Below, one piece after another: positions 27,196 to 37,179 of a DNA stretch of 64,000 nucleotides (position 1 is the first letter of the stretch; each line of letters begins with the position of its first letter). Made by a program: the position numbers and the translations under genes. The stretch is from Congregibacter variabilis (GTDB taxonomy: Bacteria > Pseudomonadota > Gammaproteobacteria > Pseudomonadales > Halieaceae), in assembly GCF_045689235.1 (NCBI RefSeq), contig NZ_CP136864.1:186001-250000 (forward strand), written 5' to 3'. The notes beneath the pieces were generated by a model that was not told where the DNA came from, did no database searches, and worked only from the letters and a program-made list of their open reading frames with translations.

Positions 27196-27663
27196 TTAGT
27201 CGCCCAGAATCAGAGGCTCTGACTTGGCAATAGGCTCGGATGCCTTGGGTGCAACCCACTGACAGTTAGCCTGAAAAAGATCATTCACAATAAGCCCCAG
27301 GTCCCCGTAGGCGCGACTTCGCCTGGCATCGAGCAGGGCGTTGATACGACTGATACTGTCTCCTGTCTCCCAGGTGATGTGTCCGGTGAGCAGGACGAAT
27401 GCCTTTTGAGTCAGTACTGCGCCTTCGACCCCAATATCCCGCGGTTCCACAGTGCGGAAGCTGAGCAGATCGTGCTCAGCCAGCCATACAAAGGTTTCGA
27501 AGCAGGCCTGGGATCGACGATCAGGAAGGCCGGTCATATCCCACTTTATCGGCCCCGTAATATCCTCTACTAACAGCAGGTAGCGCACCGGAAAAGCCGA
27601 GTAAAGCGCACAAAAAACCTCTGCGCAGCTGTAATGAAAGTCGTCGATGTGGGTGGTTCTCAT
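27196..27663 (-). CDS. Uncharacterised 155-residue protein
   Basis: I do not recognise this family. The protein is soluble, with no signal or membrane segment. It contains aromatic-rich N-terminal sequence (HIDDFHYSCAEVFCALYSAFPVRYLLLVED) and a middle part, FVWLAEHDLLSFRTVEPRDIGVEGAVLTQKAF, with the pattern of a winged helix. This hints at a small regulatory or adaptor protein, but that is inference. It converges with the PRPP-synthetase-like gene with a gap of 22 bp. Confidence 0.6.
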   Translation of the reverse strand: MRTTHIDDFHYSCAEVFCALYSAFPVRYLLLVEDITGPIKWDMTGLPDRRSQACFETFVWLAEHDLLSFRTVEPRDIGVEGAVLTQKAFVLLTGHITWETGDSISRINALLDARRSRAYGDLGLIVNDLFQANCQWVAPKASEPIAKSEPLILGD

Positions 27664-27849
27664 AAGTGTGCGTCGTTACTTTCGCTGCTGGTGATGACGT
27701 TCATTGCAGGCAGGGACCTTGAGTGACTGTGGCAGGGATCAACGATGGCTAATCTTACCGCTTCTGCGGTAATTGGAAAGTCGTTGATTGGTAGTGGATA
27801 TAGACCACACCGACACTCTTGCTGTCTGCTAGTCTGCTAACATCGCCTC

Positions 27850-29151
27850 ATGCTGAATCACCCAGAAAATCGTCTGCGGCGCGATATCGGTAGCTTTGGT
27901 GCAGCGTTTCTTGTGCTTAATGCTCTGATCGGCGCCGGAATCTTTGCGCTTCCCGGTAAAGTCGCGGTGAACGCCGGATTGCTCAGTCCGTGGTTGTTTC
28001 TTGTAGTGGGTGCCTTGTTTCTTACGGTTGTTCTTACATTCGCTGAATTGGCCAGTTACTACGACGAGACCGGTGGCCCCGTTTTGTACGCCACGGAGGC
28101 CTTTGGTCCGCTTGCGGGCTTTGGTACTGGCTGGCTTTTGTTCTTGGCAAGAACGACTTCTTTTGCGGCTAACGCGACGGTCATGGCTGCATACCTGGGC
28201 TCCTTGTTCGAGGTGCTGGCGGGAGAGTTGCCCCGCGCGATCATTATTACCACTGTGGCGGTGGGACTTACCTGGGCAAATATTGTAGGTGTACGTAATG
28301 GCGTGCGCGCTATGGGTATCTTTACAGTGCTCAAGGTGACGCCGTTACTGATATTGGTGCTGCTGGGGCTGCAATATGTATCGCAAAGCACGCTTCTTCC
28401 TTCAGCAAGCCTACTCGTTGATGATTTGGGCAGTACAACGCTCTTGATGATCTATGCGTTCGTGGGTTTTGAAACCCTTGCAGTCACCGCGGGCGAGACC
28501 GCCCAGCCTCGTCGTACTCTGCCCCGGGTGTTGCTGGCAACGGTTGTTGCGACGGGTATTCTGTACTTCCTGATTGTGCTGGTGTTCGTGTCGGTAATAG
28601 AGCCCTTGCAGTACGATAAGGCAACGCTTGTTGATGTGGGTCGATCTCTCGCCGGGACCGCAGGCGCCTTTGCCATCACCCTCGCCGCAGTTTTTTCGAT
28701 CGGCGGAAATCTGGCCGGCTCAATGCTCGCTGCCCCCAGGCTTGTTTTTTCCCTGGCTGAGAATCGCCAGTTGCCACCGTGGTTTGCCCATGTGCATCCC
28801 CGTTACGCGACGCCTGACCGTTGCATCATGCTGATGGGGATGCTCGCGTTGGCGCTCGCTTTGTCGGGGTCTTTTGTAAAGCTTGCGGTCGCCAGTTCTG
28901 TAGCTCGTCTTCTGGGCTACGTTATTTGTATCGCCTCGTTGCCAGCTATTCGCAACAATGTCACTAAAGCGGTCCGTAACGGTGCGTTTCGACTTAAGGG
29001 TGGATACCTCATCCCGGTTTTGGGGCTGGTCATTTGCCTGTGGTTGTTAATGCAGTCACAGGCAGAATCCTGGTTGGCGGTCTCGTTACTTCTGGTAGTG
29101 GGTGCGCTGTTTTACGCTTTCGAAAAACGCTTTGGTTTAGCGGGGCGTTAG
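27850..29151 (+). CDS. APC-superfamily amino acid/polyamine permease
   Basis: This 433-residue protein consists almost entirely of membrane segments (about 12). It opens with the APC signature GSFGAAFLVLNALIGAGIFALPG (unwound first helix, GAGIF) and has the family's FVGFETLAVTAGET segment in TM6. It should import or exchange an amino acid or polyamine by ion symport or antiport; the substrate cannot be read. It is separated from the previous genes by 186 bp and from tadA by 31 bp, so it may share transcription with tadA. Confidence 0.88.
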   Translation: MLNHPENRLRRDIGSFGAAFLVLNALIGAGIFALPGKVAVNAGLLSPWLFLVVGALFLTVVLTFAELASYYDETGGPVLYATEAFGPLAGFGTGWLLFLARTTSFAANATVMAAYLGSLFEVLAGELPRAIIITTVAVGLTWANIVGVRNGVRAMGIFTVLKVTPLLILVLLGLQYVSQSTLLPSASLLVDDLGSTTLLMIYAFVGFETLAVTAGETAQPRRTLPRVLLATVVATGILYFLIVLVFVSVIEPLQYDKATLVDVGRSLAGTAGAFAITLAAVFSIGGNLAGSMLAAPRLVFSLAENRQLPPWFAHVHPRYATPDRCIMLMGMLALALALSGSFVKLAVASSVARLLGYVICIASLPAIRNNVTKAVRNGAFRLKGGYLIPVLGLVICLWLLMQSQAESWLAVSLLLVVGALFYAFEKRFGLAGR

Positions 29152-29182
29152 GGGTGTCTGTTGTTTTGCTAGTGTCTGCGCG

Positions 29183-29635
29183 ATGACCCTAAATGATGCC
29201 TTTATGTTGCGAGCGCTGGAGTTGGCACAGCAAGCCGCTGATGACGGTGAAGTCCCTGTGGGGGCGGTTGTCGTTGATGGTGGACGCATTATCGGCGAGG
29301 GTCGCAATGCACAGATAGGCTCTATGGATCCCACAGCGCATGCAGAAATTAACGCTTTGCGCGTCGCTGCTGCAACGCTTGCCAACTACCGAATGCCTGG
29401 CGCTACGCTGTATGTCACATTAGAGCCATGCAGTATGTGCTGTGGTGCTCTGGTGCATGCAAGAATTGAAACGCTGGTTTTTGCGGCACGGGAGCCTCGC
29501 GCGGGCGCCGTGGTGAGTGCCCGGAATCTGCTTGATGAGTCTGCGTTTAATCACCGTGTAGCCTGGGTAGAGGCTGTCGAGCATGCGCCGGCCAGCGCGA
29601 CAATGCTACGCAGCTTCTTCCGAGAGCGACGCTAA
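29183..29635 (+). CDS. tadA: tRNA-specific adenosine deaminase
   Basis: The 150-residue enzyme converts A34 of the tRNA-Arg(ACG) anticodon to inosine. The zinc site of the cytidine-deaminase fold is complete: H53-A-E55 (TAHAEINAL, Glu is the proton shuttle) and C83/C86 (PCSMCCG). The sequence around the wobble-base pocket (VPVGAVVV, ARNLLDESAFNH) is also typical. It is convergent with mltF, the same gene group as in Pseudomonas (guaA - tadA - mltF - purL, from memory); here more than 20 kb separates guaA from it. Confidence 0.95.
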   Translation: MTLNDAFMLRALELAQQAADDGEVPVGAVVVDGGRIIGEGRNAQIGSMDPTAHAEINALRVAAATLANYRMPGATLYVTLEPCSMCCGALVHARIETLVFAAREPRAGAVVSARNLLDESAFNHRVAWVEAVEHAPASATMLRSFFRERR

Positions 29636-29694
29636 GAGAGTTTCGCTTTGTATTCTTTGTTAATTTCGCCGGAGCCTGGGGGCAGCCAAATGTA

Positions 29695-31134
29695 CTAAAG
29701 GGCTCTGAGTTTGAGGTTGCGTAGGAACTCCGGTACCAGAGGCTCCGCGTCTCTCGGTGCTTCCGGTCGTTCGGCACGGGCTGTCTGCCAGCGCAGGATG
29801 TTGTAGTAATGCCGAATGTTCTGAACATAGCGTACCGCCTCCAGTCCTCGGGCGTAGCCGTAACGCAGAGTTCTGTAGTGCTTGGGCTCTTCCAAAAGCG
29901 GCAAGGTATCCATGATGTCAGTCCACAAATGCGGATCACCGCCGCGACGCTCGGTAAGCACCCGCGCGTCCTCCAGATGCCCCATGCCTATGTTGTAAGC
30001 GGCAAGTGCGAGCCAACTGCGGTCGGGCTCCAGAATATCGTCGGGGAGGCGCCGGCGCAGTTTCTTAAAGTACCGAGCTCCGCCGCGAAGACTCTGTGCA
30101 GGATCCGTGCGGTCGTCCACGTCCATTTCTTCTGCCGTGGCCAGGGTCAACATCATCATGCCTCGAACACCGGTGCGCGATGTGGCCTTGGGATCCCAGT
30201 GAGACTCCTGATAACTGATCGCTGCGAGAAGCTCCCAGGGTATTTTTTGCTCCCGCGCCACAATTTCGATGAGTTGTTGGTAGCTGCTCAGGTCTCGGCG
30301 TACTTTGCCCACAAAAGTCTGTGAGTCGATTCGGGAAATGTCTTCGTCACGATCAAAGTAGCGACGTTCAATCTGAGCGATGCTCTCGTCTGTCAGGCGG
30401 CGATGTAAAAAGTCGTTGATTGTTTCCAGAAGCGATGTGTCTCTGACTGAACTGTGTAGGTACCAGACAATGTCTTCCTCCACTGCCAGGTCAAAAGCGA
30501 CCTCGAGACGAGGCACAAGGTTTTGCTGAATAAAAAAGTCACGGGAGTCGACAATCGCTAAATCGCTGCGATCTTCATTAACCCGAGAGAGTAGTTCTCC
30601 CGTATCGCTACCCTCAACGCTTTCCCATTCGAGCCAATTCAGGCCTTCGTCCCTTAGTTTCTCCAGCAATTCCTCATGACTACTGTCAGCGAGCACAGCC
30701 AGGGTCTGACCGGCGAGGTCCTCAATTTTTCGCGGCTTTTTACGGCCCACTTTATAGACCACCTGCGGTATCTGCTTGGCATAGCTTTGGGAGCTGGCAA
30801 AGTGCTTGTTGCGTGCCTCGGTGAGTGTGAGGCCGGCGCCGGCAATATCCGCTTCGCCGCGCTCCAGGGCATTGAACAACTCGTCCAGCGAAAATGCCGT
30901 GGTAACCACCAGGTCGACTTCCAATTCTTCTGCCAGGAGAGAAGCCAGTTCGTATTCGAAACCCCGTGGGCCGGAGCGGCCTAAATAGTACGTGGTAGGG
31001 CTGTTGCGAGTAATAAACCTCAACTCTCCCCGCGTTTTTATCTCCTCAGACGTTTTGCTCTGATTATCACAGGCGCCCAGAAACAATGCCGGTAACAGCG
31101 CGAGGATATGTAGTAGATGTAAAGAGCGAGCCAT
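29695..31134 (-). CDS. mltF: Membrane-bound lytic murein transglycosylase F
   Basis: The 479-residue lipoprotein starts with a signal and lipobox (LPALFLGAC). A family 3 solute-binding-like regulatory domain follows (about 35-265, TRGELRFITRNSPTTYYLG). The C-terminal SLT lysozyme-like domain contains the catalytic Glu in AISYQESHWDPKA and the motif GVRGMMMLT. It cleaves the glycan strand of peptidoglycan to 1,6-anhydromuropeptides at the outer membrane. It is divergent from purL, as in other gammaproteobacteria. Confidence 0.95.
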   Translation of the reverse strand: MARSLHLLHILALLPALFLGACDNQSKTSEEIKTRGELRFITRNSPTTYYLGRSGPRGFEYELASLLAEELEVDLVVTTAFSLDELFNALERGEADIAGAGLTLTEARNKHFASSQSYAKQIPQVVYKVGRKKPRKIEDLAGQTLAVLADSSHEELLEKLRDEGLNWLEWESVEGSDTGELLSRVNEDRSDLAIVDSRDFFIQQNLVPRLEVAFDLAVEEDIVWYLHSSVRDTSLLETINDFLHRRLTDESIAQIERRYFDRDEDISRIDSQTFVGKVRRDLSSYQQLIEIVAREQKIPWELLAAISYQESHWDPKATSRTGVRGMMMLTLATAEEMDVDDRTDPAQSLRGGARYFKKLRRRLPDDILEPDRSWLALAAYNIGMGHLEDARVLTERRGGDPHLWTDIMDTLPLLEEPKHYRTLRYGYARGLEAVRYVQNIRHYYNILRWQTARAERPEAPRDAEPLVPEFLRNLKLRAL

Positions 31135-31182
31135 CGTTTGATTGTAACCATCCTGAAACAGACCGAAAGACTTGCTTTTGGC

Positions 31183-31211
31183 TTAACGCCGCTTGGCCGT
31201 AGCGGTACAAT
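31183..31211 (+). promoter_or_regulatory. Candidate sigma70 promoter for purL
   Basis: TTAACG (31183-31188) and TACAAT (31206-31211) are separated by 17 bp and lie 34 bp before the purL ATG. Four of six and five of six bases match the consensus. Confidence 0.45.
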
Positions 31212-31245
31212 TCGCGCCTTTGTTGCCATAACGAGACCACCTCCA

Positions 31246-34200
31246 ATGCTAGTGATCCCCGGCGCATCGGCCCTGTCACCTTTTAGGCAGCAAGCGCTGG
31301 AGCAACGTTTGCGCGCGCAATGGCCCGACATTGCGGTTCTTCGCAGCGGATTCGTGCACCTCGTGGACGGCGAGCCACTGCCTGAGGCGCAGTCCTCACG
31401 CCTGCACGGTTTGCTTGCTCAGGCTGCGACCGATGACTTTTGCAGCCTTGAGTCTCTCGATAATGGCCGTTGGCTGTTCGTGTTGCCTCGCCCAGGCACC
31501 ATCTCACCCTGGTCCAGTAAGGCCACGGATATTGCCCACGGCTGTGGCTTTGCCGGGGTTCGGCGCATCGAGAGAATCTGCGCCTATGAACTTGAAGGCG
31601 TCGAGCCGGGCTCAGCGGCCTGGCAGGCGGTGGCGTTGACGCTTCACGACCGTATGGTCGAATCCACGACGGACAGTCTCGGTGGTCTGCAGGGTTTGTT
31701 TTCGCAGCTCGCCCCCGCCGAGAGTTTGTTCGTGGATGTACTTGGCGAGGGTCGCGAAGCCTTGGAAAAGGCGAATCAAACGCTGGGTCTGGCACTGGCC
31801 GAAGACGAAGTGGACTATCTTTGCGAGAGTTTTGGCGGTCTCGGGCGGAACCCCCGGGATGTTGAGTTAATGATGTTCGCCCAGGCCAACTCCGAACACT
31901 GCCGCCATAAGATTTTTAATGCGAGTTGGACTATTGATGGCGATGAGCAGGCCAAGAGCCTCTTCGCAATGATCCGTAATACCCATGCGCATGCGCCCGA
32001 TGGCGTGCTGTCCGCCTATTCGGATAATGCGGCCGTTGTCGCCGGGCACGAAGCGAGTCGTTTTACGCCGGCAGGTGATACCAGAGAGTACAGCGCTCAG
32101 TCTCAGCCGGTACATTTGTTAATGAAGGTAGAGACCCATAACCATCCTACGGCTATTGCGCCTTTCCCGGGTGCTGGCACCGGTGTGGGCGGCGAAATTC
32201 GCGACGAGGGTGCCGTGGGGCGCGGATCCAAGCCCAAAGCGGGACTTACGGGTTTCAGCGTATCCAATTTGCGTATTCCCAACTTGCCGGAGCCGTGGGA
32301 AAAGGACAATGGCAAGCCGTCCCGCATCGCTTCTGCACTGGACATCATGCTGGAGGCACCAATTGGTGGCGCGGCGTTTAACAATGAGTTTGGTCGTCCC
32401 AACATCTGCGGTTATTTTCGAAGCTATGAGCAGCGTATTGCCGGAGCTCCTGATGGACTATCTCTGCGGGGTTATCACAAACCGATCATGATCGCCGGAG
32501 GCTTTGGAAACATCGCCCCGGAGCACGTAGAAAAACCGGAATTCGCCCCAGGTGCCGCGCTTCTGGTATTGGGCGGCCCCGCGATGCTCATAGGGCTCGG
32601 CGGCGGGGCGGCTTCCAGTATGGCGAGTGCCGACGGTCAGGAATCTCTCGATTTTGCGTCGGTACAGCGACAAAACCCCGAGATGGAGCGTCGTTGTCAG
32701 GAGGTGATTGATCGTTGCTGGCAGCTGGCTGACAAGAATCCCATAGCGTTTATTCACGATGTCGGGGCCGGGGGGCTCTCCAATGCGCTGCCAGAACTCG
32801 TCAAAGACGGTGGTTGCGGTGGATTGTTCTCGTTGCGCGATGTGCCCTGTGATGATCCGGGTATGTCACCCCTGGAGATCTGGTGCAACGAGAGCCAGGA
32901 GCGTTATGTACTCGCCGTCGCCACAGATGATCTGCCGCAGTTTATGGCTATCTGTGAGCGCGAGCGCTGCCCCGTGGCAGTCGTGGGTGAGGCCATCGCA
33001 GACAAACAGCTTACCGTCAGCGATGTGCACTTTGATGACAAGCCTGTGGATATGCCCATGTCGGTGCTCTTTGGTAAGCCGCCGAAGATGCATCGTGAGG
33101 ATCACCGGCGAGCGGCTCCGGCAATTCCCCTGTCCAGTGCGCCATCAGTGGACGAGGCGCTGCATCGCGTATTGGGGCTGCCGGCGGTGGCTAGCAAGCG
33201 TTTTTTAATAACTATCGGTGATCGTACGGTGACAGGCCTGGTCGCGCGGGATCAGATGGTAGGGCCCTGGCAGGTGCCGGTAGCCGATTGTGCGGTTTGC
33301 CTGGTGAGCTACGACTCCGATCAGGGAGAAGCAATGGCCATGGGCGAGCGCACGCCCACGGCGCTTCTGAGCAGTGCGGCGTCTGCCAGAATGGCAGTCA
33401 CCGAGGCAATTACCAACATCTGCGCTGCACCGGTAGCGCGTATGAGTGACATTAGACTGTCTGCAAACTGGATGTGTGCAGCGGATACACCCGGCGAGGG
33501 CGCCGCGCTCTTTGATGCGGTTCACGCCATTGGCGAAGAGTTGTGCCCGGCCCTGGGTATCGCGATTCCTGTGGGCAAAGACTCCATGTCCATGCAAACC
33601 CGCTGGGCGCAAAATGGCAGCACCGAAACTGTCACCGCTCCTATGTCTTTAGTTGTGTCTGCGTTTGCACCGGTTGGAGACACTGCAAAAACCTTGACGC
33701 CGATGCTCAAGACCGAGCCAGAGTTGGTGTTGATGCTCGTGGACCTCGGTCGGAGCAAGGATCGGCTCGGGGCGTCAGCCTTGGCACAGGTTTATGGAGA
33801 GCTCGGAACCGAGCCTGCTGATCTGGATAGTCCCGCTGACCTTTTGGCCTTGTTTGACTTGTTGTTCTGGGGAAAAGAGCGTGGCGACGTCATCGCTTAC
33901 CACGATCGTTCCGATGGTGGCTTGATAGTGAGCCTCGTAGAAATGGCCTTTGCTGGTCGCTGCGGCCTTGAGCTTGAGCTGCCCGAAGGTCGAGACGCGT
34001 TGTCCATGCTTTTTAATGAAGAGCCAGGCGTTCTTTTGCAGCTGCCAAAATCACAGCTGGCCGATTGGTCCGCTCAAGCTGAGCGACTGGGTATAGGTCA
34101 GTGCCTGCAGGTACTGGGACATGCCCGTGCCGATGAGCAGGTGAGAGTCTGGTCTGGGAGCGAACTGCTCATAGATACCATGCGCGGAGCGCTGGAGGAG

Positions 34201-35136
34201 CGCTGGAGTCAATGTAGTCATGCGCTGCAGCGGCTTCGCGATAATCCGGATTGTGCGGATGAAGAATTTGCGCGAATCAGTGCAGTGGACCCCGGTTTAT
34301 CGACGCATGTGGGTTTTGATATTCATGAGGATATCGTCGGCTCAATGATTAATATCGGCGCCCGGCCCCGAGTGGCGGTTCTTCGAGAGCAGGGTGTGAA
34401 TGGGCAGGTAGAGATGGCTGCTGCCTTTGATCGAGCAGGATTCACTGCGGTTGATGTGACCATGAGTGATCTGGTTGCCGGTGATGCACATCTTGCGGAA
34501 TTTCATGGTCTTGTGGCCTGCGGAGGTTTTTCTTTCGGTGATGTGCTCGGTGCGGGCGAAGGCTGGGCAAAATCCATACTGTTCAATTCTCATTTAAGAG
34601 ACAGTTTCAGCGAGTTTTTTGCCCAGCCTGAAAGTTTTACTCTGGGGGTCTGTAATGGCTGCCAGATGTTATCGGTACTACGAGAGTTGATTCCCGGGAG
34701 CGAGCACTGGCCCTGGTTTCGGCGCAATCGCTCGGAGCAGTTCGAGGCGCGGCTTTCTATGGTGGAAGTCGCTGACTCACCTTCGGTGTTTTTGAGTGGC
34801 ATGGCCGGGTCTCGTCTGCCTATCGCCGTGGCACATGGCGAAGGACGAGCGGTGTTTGCCGATCCTGCCGCTCAGGAGCGCTGCGAGGCGGCGCAGCTGG
34901 TGGGGCTACGCTATATAGAGAACAGTGGCGAAATCGCACACCGCTACCCGGCAAACCCCAATGGGTCCCCCAATGGGATAACCGGGGTGTGCAGCGAGAA
35001 TGGGCGGGTCACGATCATGATGCCGCATCCGGAGCGGGTAATTCGCCGACGTCAGTTCTCCTGGGCGCCGGATGATATGGCCAATGATTCACCCTGGCTG
35101 CGACTCTTTCAAAACGCGCGGAAGCATATCGGCTGA
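31246..35136 (+). CDS. purL: Phosphoribosylformylglycinamidine synthase (single-chain)
   Basis: This 1296-residue protein is the large single-chain form of FGAM synthase, the fourth step of purine synthesis (FGAR + Gln + ATP to FGAM). It has an N-terminal PurS-like domain, two AIR-synthase-like halves with METHNHPTAIAPFPGAGTGVGGEIRD and DVGAGGLSNALPE, and a C-terminal class I glutaminase (GVCNGCQML Cys, PHPERV His). The ATG at 31246 gives the length of E. coli PurL. An earlier in-frame ATG at 31138 would add 36 residues crossing the promoter and was not used. Confidence 0.98.
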   Translation: MLVIPGASALSPFRQQALEQRLRAQWPDIAVLRSGFVHLVDGEPLPEAQSSRLHGLLAQAATDDFCSLESLDNGRWLFVLPRPGTISPWSSKATDIAHGCGFAGVRRIERICAYELEGVEPGSAAWQAVALTLHDRMVESTTDSLGGLQGLFSQLAPAESLFVDVLGEGREALEKANQTLGLALAEDEVDYLCESFGGLGRNPRDVELMMFAQANSEHCRHKIFNASWTIDGDEQAKSLFAMIRNTHAHAPDGVLSAYSDNAAVVAGHEASRFTPAGDTREYSAQSQPVHLLMKVETHNHPTAIAPFPGAGTGVGGEIRDEGAVGRGSKPKAGLTGFSVSNLRIPNLPEPWEKDNGKPSRIASALDIMLEAPIGGAAFNNEFGRPNICGYFRSYEQRIAGAPDGLSLRGYHKPIMIAGGFGNIAPEHVEKPEFAPGAALLVLGGPAMLIGLGGGAASSMASADGQESLDFASVQRQNPEMERRCQEVIDRCWQLADKNPIAFIHDVGAGGLSNALPELVKDGGCGGLFSLRDVPCDDPGMSPLEIWCNESQERYVLAVATDDLPQFMAICERERCPVAVVGEAIADKQLTVSDVHFDDKPVDMPMSVLFGKPPKMHREDHRRAAPAIPLSSAPSVDEALHRVLGLPAVASKRFLITIGDRTVTGLVARDQMVGPWQVPVADCAVCLVSYDSDQGEAMAMGERTPTALLSSAASARMAVTEAITNICAAPVARMSDIRLSANWMCAADTPGEGAALFDAVHAIGEELCPALGIAIPVGKDSMSMQTRWAQNGSTETVTAPMSLVVSAFAPVGDTAKTLTPMLKTEPELVLMLVDLGRSKDRLGASALAQVYGELGTEPADLDSPADLLALFDLLFWGKERGDVIAYHDRSDGGLIVSLVEMAFAGRCGLELELPEGRDALSMLFNEEPGVLLQLPKSQLADWSAQAERLGIGQCLQVLGHARADEQVRVWSGSELLIDTMRGALEERWSQCSHALQRLRDNPDCADEEFARISAVDPGLSTHVGFDIHEDIVGSMINIGARPRVAVLREQGVNGQVEMAAAFDRAGFTAVDVTMSDLVAGDAHLAEFHGLVACGGFSFGDVLGAGEGWAKSILFNSHLRDSFSEFFAQPESFTLGVCNGCQMLSVLRELIPGSEHWPWFRRNRSEQFEARLSMVEVADSPSVFLSGMAGSRLPIAVAHGEGRAVFADPAAQERCEAAQLVGLRYIENSGEIAHRYPANPNGSPNGITGVCSENGRVTIMMPHPERVIRRRQFSWAPDDMANDSPWLRLFQNARKHIG

Positions 35137-35177
35137 GAAATGCGCCGAGCGCGTCCAGACAGTTGTACCGTCAGCCC

Positions 35178-35205
35178 TTGAGCCTCAGCGGTCAGCGTCT
35201 ATAAT
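35178..35205 (+). promoter_or_regulatory. Candidate sigma70 promoter for secDF
   Basis: TTGAGC (35178-35183) and a perfect TATAAT (35200-35205) with a 16-bp spacer lie about 79 bp before secD, in the purL-secD gap. Both elements and the spacing fit. Confidence 0.5.
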
Positions 35206-35283
35206 GCGCCACCTTTATTCTCGGGGGTTCCAGGCTCAAACGATGTTCGTTTGACGCAGCTCCCCACTACTGCAGACCATGGC

Positions 35284-37179
35284 ATGCTCAATCGTTATCC
35301 AATTTGGAAATATCTGATCGTTTTGATCATTGTTCTTGGTGGTGCGCTCTATGCGGCACCGAACCTTTACGCGCCGGATCCAGCGCTGCAAGTCGCGGGG
35401 GAAAGCAGCGGGACAGTCATTGACGATCGCCTGTTGACGCGCGCTACAGATGCCCTCACAGAGGCGGGTATCGAGCACTTTGGCGAAGAGCTGGAGGCAT
35501 CGGGGCGCAGTGCGCTTATCCGGCTTCGAGATCAGGATGTGCAGCTACGTGCCCAAGCGGTGGTGTCCCGTGCTTTAGGTGATGGCTATATCATCGCGTT
35601 AAACCTCGCAGAAACAACGCCCGAATGGCTCACAGGTCTTGGTGGGCAGCCCATGAAGCTTGGGCTTGATCTCTCCGGAGGCGTGCATTTTAAGCTGGAG
35701 GTGGATACTGTCGCGGCGGTTGAGCGTCGTATGGAGTACTACCTGAACGCTACAAAACGCGCGCTGCGAGAAGAGCGCGTTCGCGGTTTTGTCGGTCTGG
35801 ATGGCGATAGGGCCGTTGTGGGGCGTTTTCGCTCCGAGGATCTTCGTGAGCAGGCCCGCAGTCTGATTGGCGACGCGTTCCCAGAGCTGCTCCTTGATCG
35901 TGTGGATGAAAACGATGAGTTCATGATCTTTGCGCGTATGACCGATCCAACCGTCGATGAAATCATCGATTATTCGGTTAGTCAGAACCTCACCACCTTG
36001 CGTAATCGTGTGAACGAGCTCGGCGTTTCGGAGCCCCTGGTGCAGCGCCAGGGCCGAAACCGGATTGTGGTGGAGTTGCCGGGTATCCAGGACACCGCAG
36101 AAGCAAAGCGGATTCTTGGCAAGGTTGCAAACCTCGAGTTTCGTTTGGTCGCGACGCCAGACGCCGCAGCGGCAGATCGACAGCGTTTTGAGTATCGCAG
36201 TGCTGATCGACAGGGCGCCACGGAGTACCTCGAGCGAGACATCATCATTACCGGTGAGCGGGTATCTAACGCACAGGCCAGTTTTGATCAAAATGGCATG
36301 CCGAATGTGCAAATCAGCCTGGACAGCGAAGGTGGCTCATTGATGTCCCGGGCTACCCGCAACAACGTGAAGCGGCGAATGGGCGTGCTGTTTATTGAGC
36401 GCAAGTACCGAACCCGTTACGAGATGGATGAAAATGGGCAGGAAGTTGCCATTAAGGTGCCCTACGACGAGAAAAAATTGCTCACGGCGCCGGTTATTCA
36501 AAGCGCTTTGGGTGCGCAGTTTCAGATTACAGGGCTGGATAATCCCCTGGAATCTTCAGAGCTTGCGTTGATGCTGCGCGCCGGAGCATTGGCTGCGCCC
36601 ATCACCTTTGTCGAAGAGCGGACTGTGGGGCCATCTTTGGGCGCCGAGAATATTCGTCTGGGTGTTAAGTCTGTGCAGTATGGCCTGACGCTGGTTGTGC
36701 TGTTCATGATTTTTTACTACCGCGTGTTCGGCCTATGCGCAGTTACGGCACTGACCGCTAACCTTGTGCTCTTGGTAGCGATTATGTCGCTCCTTGGGGC
36801 AACGCTGACCCTGCCGGGTATTGCCGGTATTGTGTTGACCGTGGGTATGGCGGTAGATGCGAACGTACTCATTTTCTCGAGGATTCGAGAAGAGCTTGGC
36901 AATGGATTGTCGCCGCAGATGGCTATTCATTCAGGTTTTGAGCGCGCGGTGGCAACCATTCTTGATGCCAATATTACGACCCTGATTGTAGCCGTGATTC
37001 TTTACGCCGTGGGTACCGGACCGGTAAAAGGCTTCGCCGTAACATTGTCCGTCGGCATCATCACATCCATGTTTACGGCAATCATGGGTACTCGCTCTCT
37101 GGTGAATCTCATCTACGGCGGACGCCGGGTGGGCACGCTGTCCATTGGTAGTGTGCCCAAGATGGAGGAAGTCGCATGA
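35284..37179 (+). CDS. secD: Preprotein translocase subunit SecD
   Basis: SecD with SecF uses the proton gradient to pull exported proteins through SecYEG. The 631-residue protein starts with the typical MLNRYPIWKYL and first membrane helix. A large periplasmic region follows (GLDLSGGVHF, P1 domain), then five C-terminal membrane helices (IVLTVGMAVDANVLIFSRIREE). The ATG at 35284 was chosen because it matches the E. coli start; a TTG at 35251 would add eleven residues. yajC and tgt, usually upstream, are absent; purL precedes it. It overlaps secF by 4 bp. Confidence 0.97.
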   Translation: MLNRYPIWKYLIVLIIVLGGALYAAPNLYAPDPALQVAGESSGTVIDDRLLTRATDALTEAGIEHFGEELEASGRSALIRLRDQDVQLRAQAVVSRALGDGYIIALNLAETTPEWLTGLGGQPMKLGLDLSGGVHFKLEVDTVAAVERRMEYYLNATKRALREERVRGFVGLDGDRAVVGRFRSEDLREQARSLIGDAFPELLLDRVDENDEFMIFARMTDPTVDEIIDYSVSQNLTTLRNRVNELGVSEPLVQRQGRNRIVVELPGIQDTAEAKRILGKVANLEFRLVATPDAAAADRQRFEYRSADRQGATEYLERDIIITGERVSNAQASFDQNGMPNVQISLDSEGGSLMSRATRNNVKRRMGVLFIERKYRTRYEMDENGQEVAIKVPYDEKKLLTAPVIQSALGAQFQITGLDNPLESSELALMLRAGALAAPITFVEERTVGPSLGAENIRLGVKSVQYGLTLVVLFMIFYYRVFGLCAVTALTANLVLLVAIMSLLGATLTLPGIAGIVLTVGMAVDANVLIFSRIREELGNGLSPQMAIHSGFERAVATILDANITTLIVAVILYAVGTGPVKGFAVTLSVGIITSMFTAIMGTRSLVNLIYGGRRVGTLSIGSVPKMEEVA

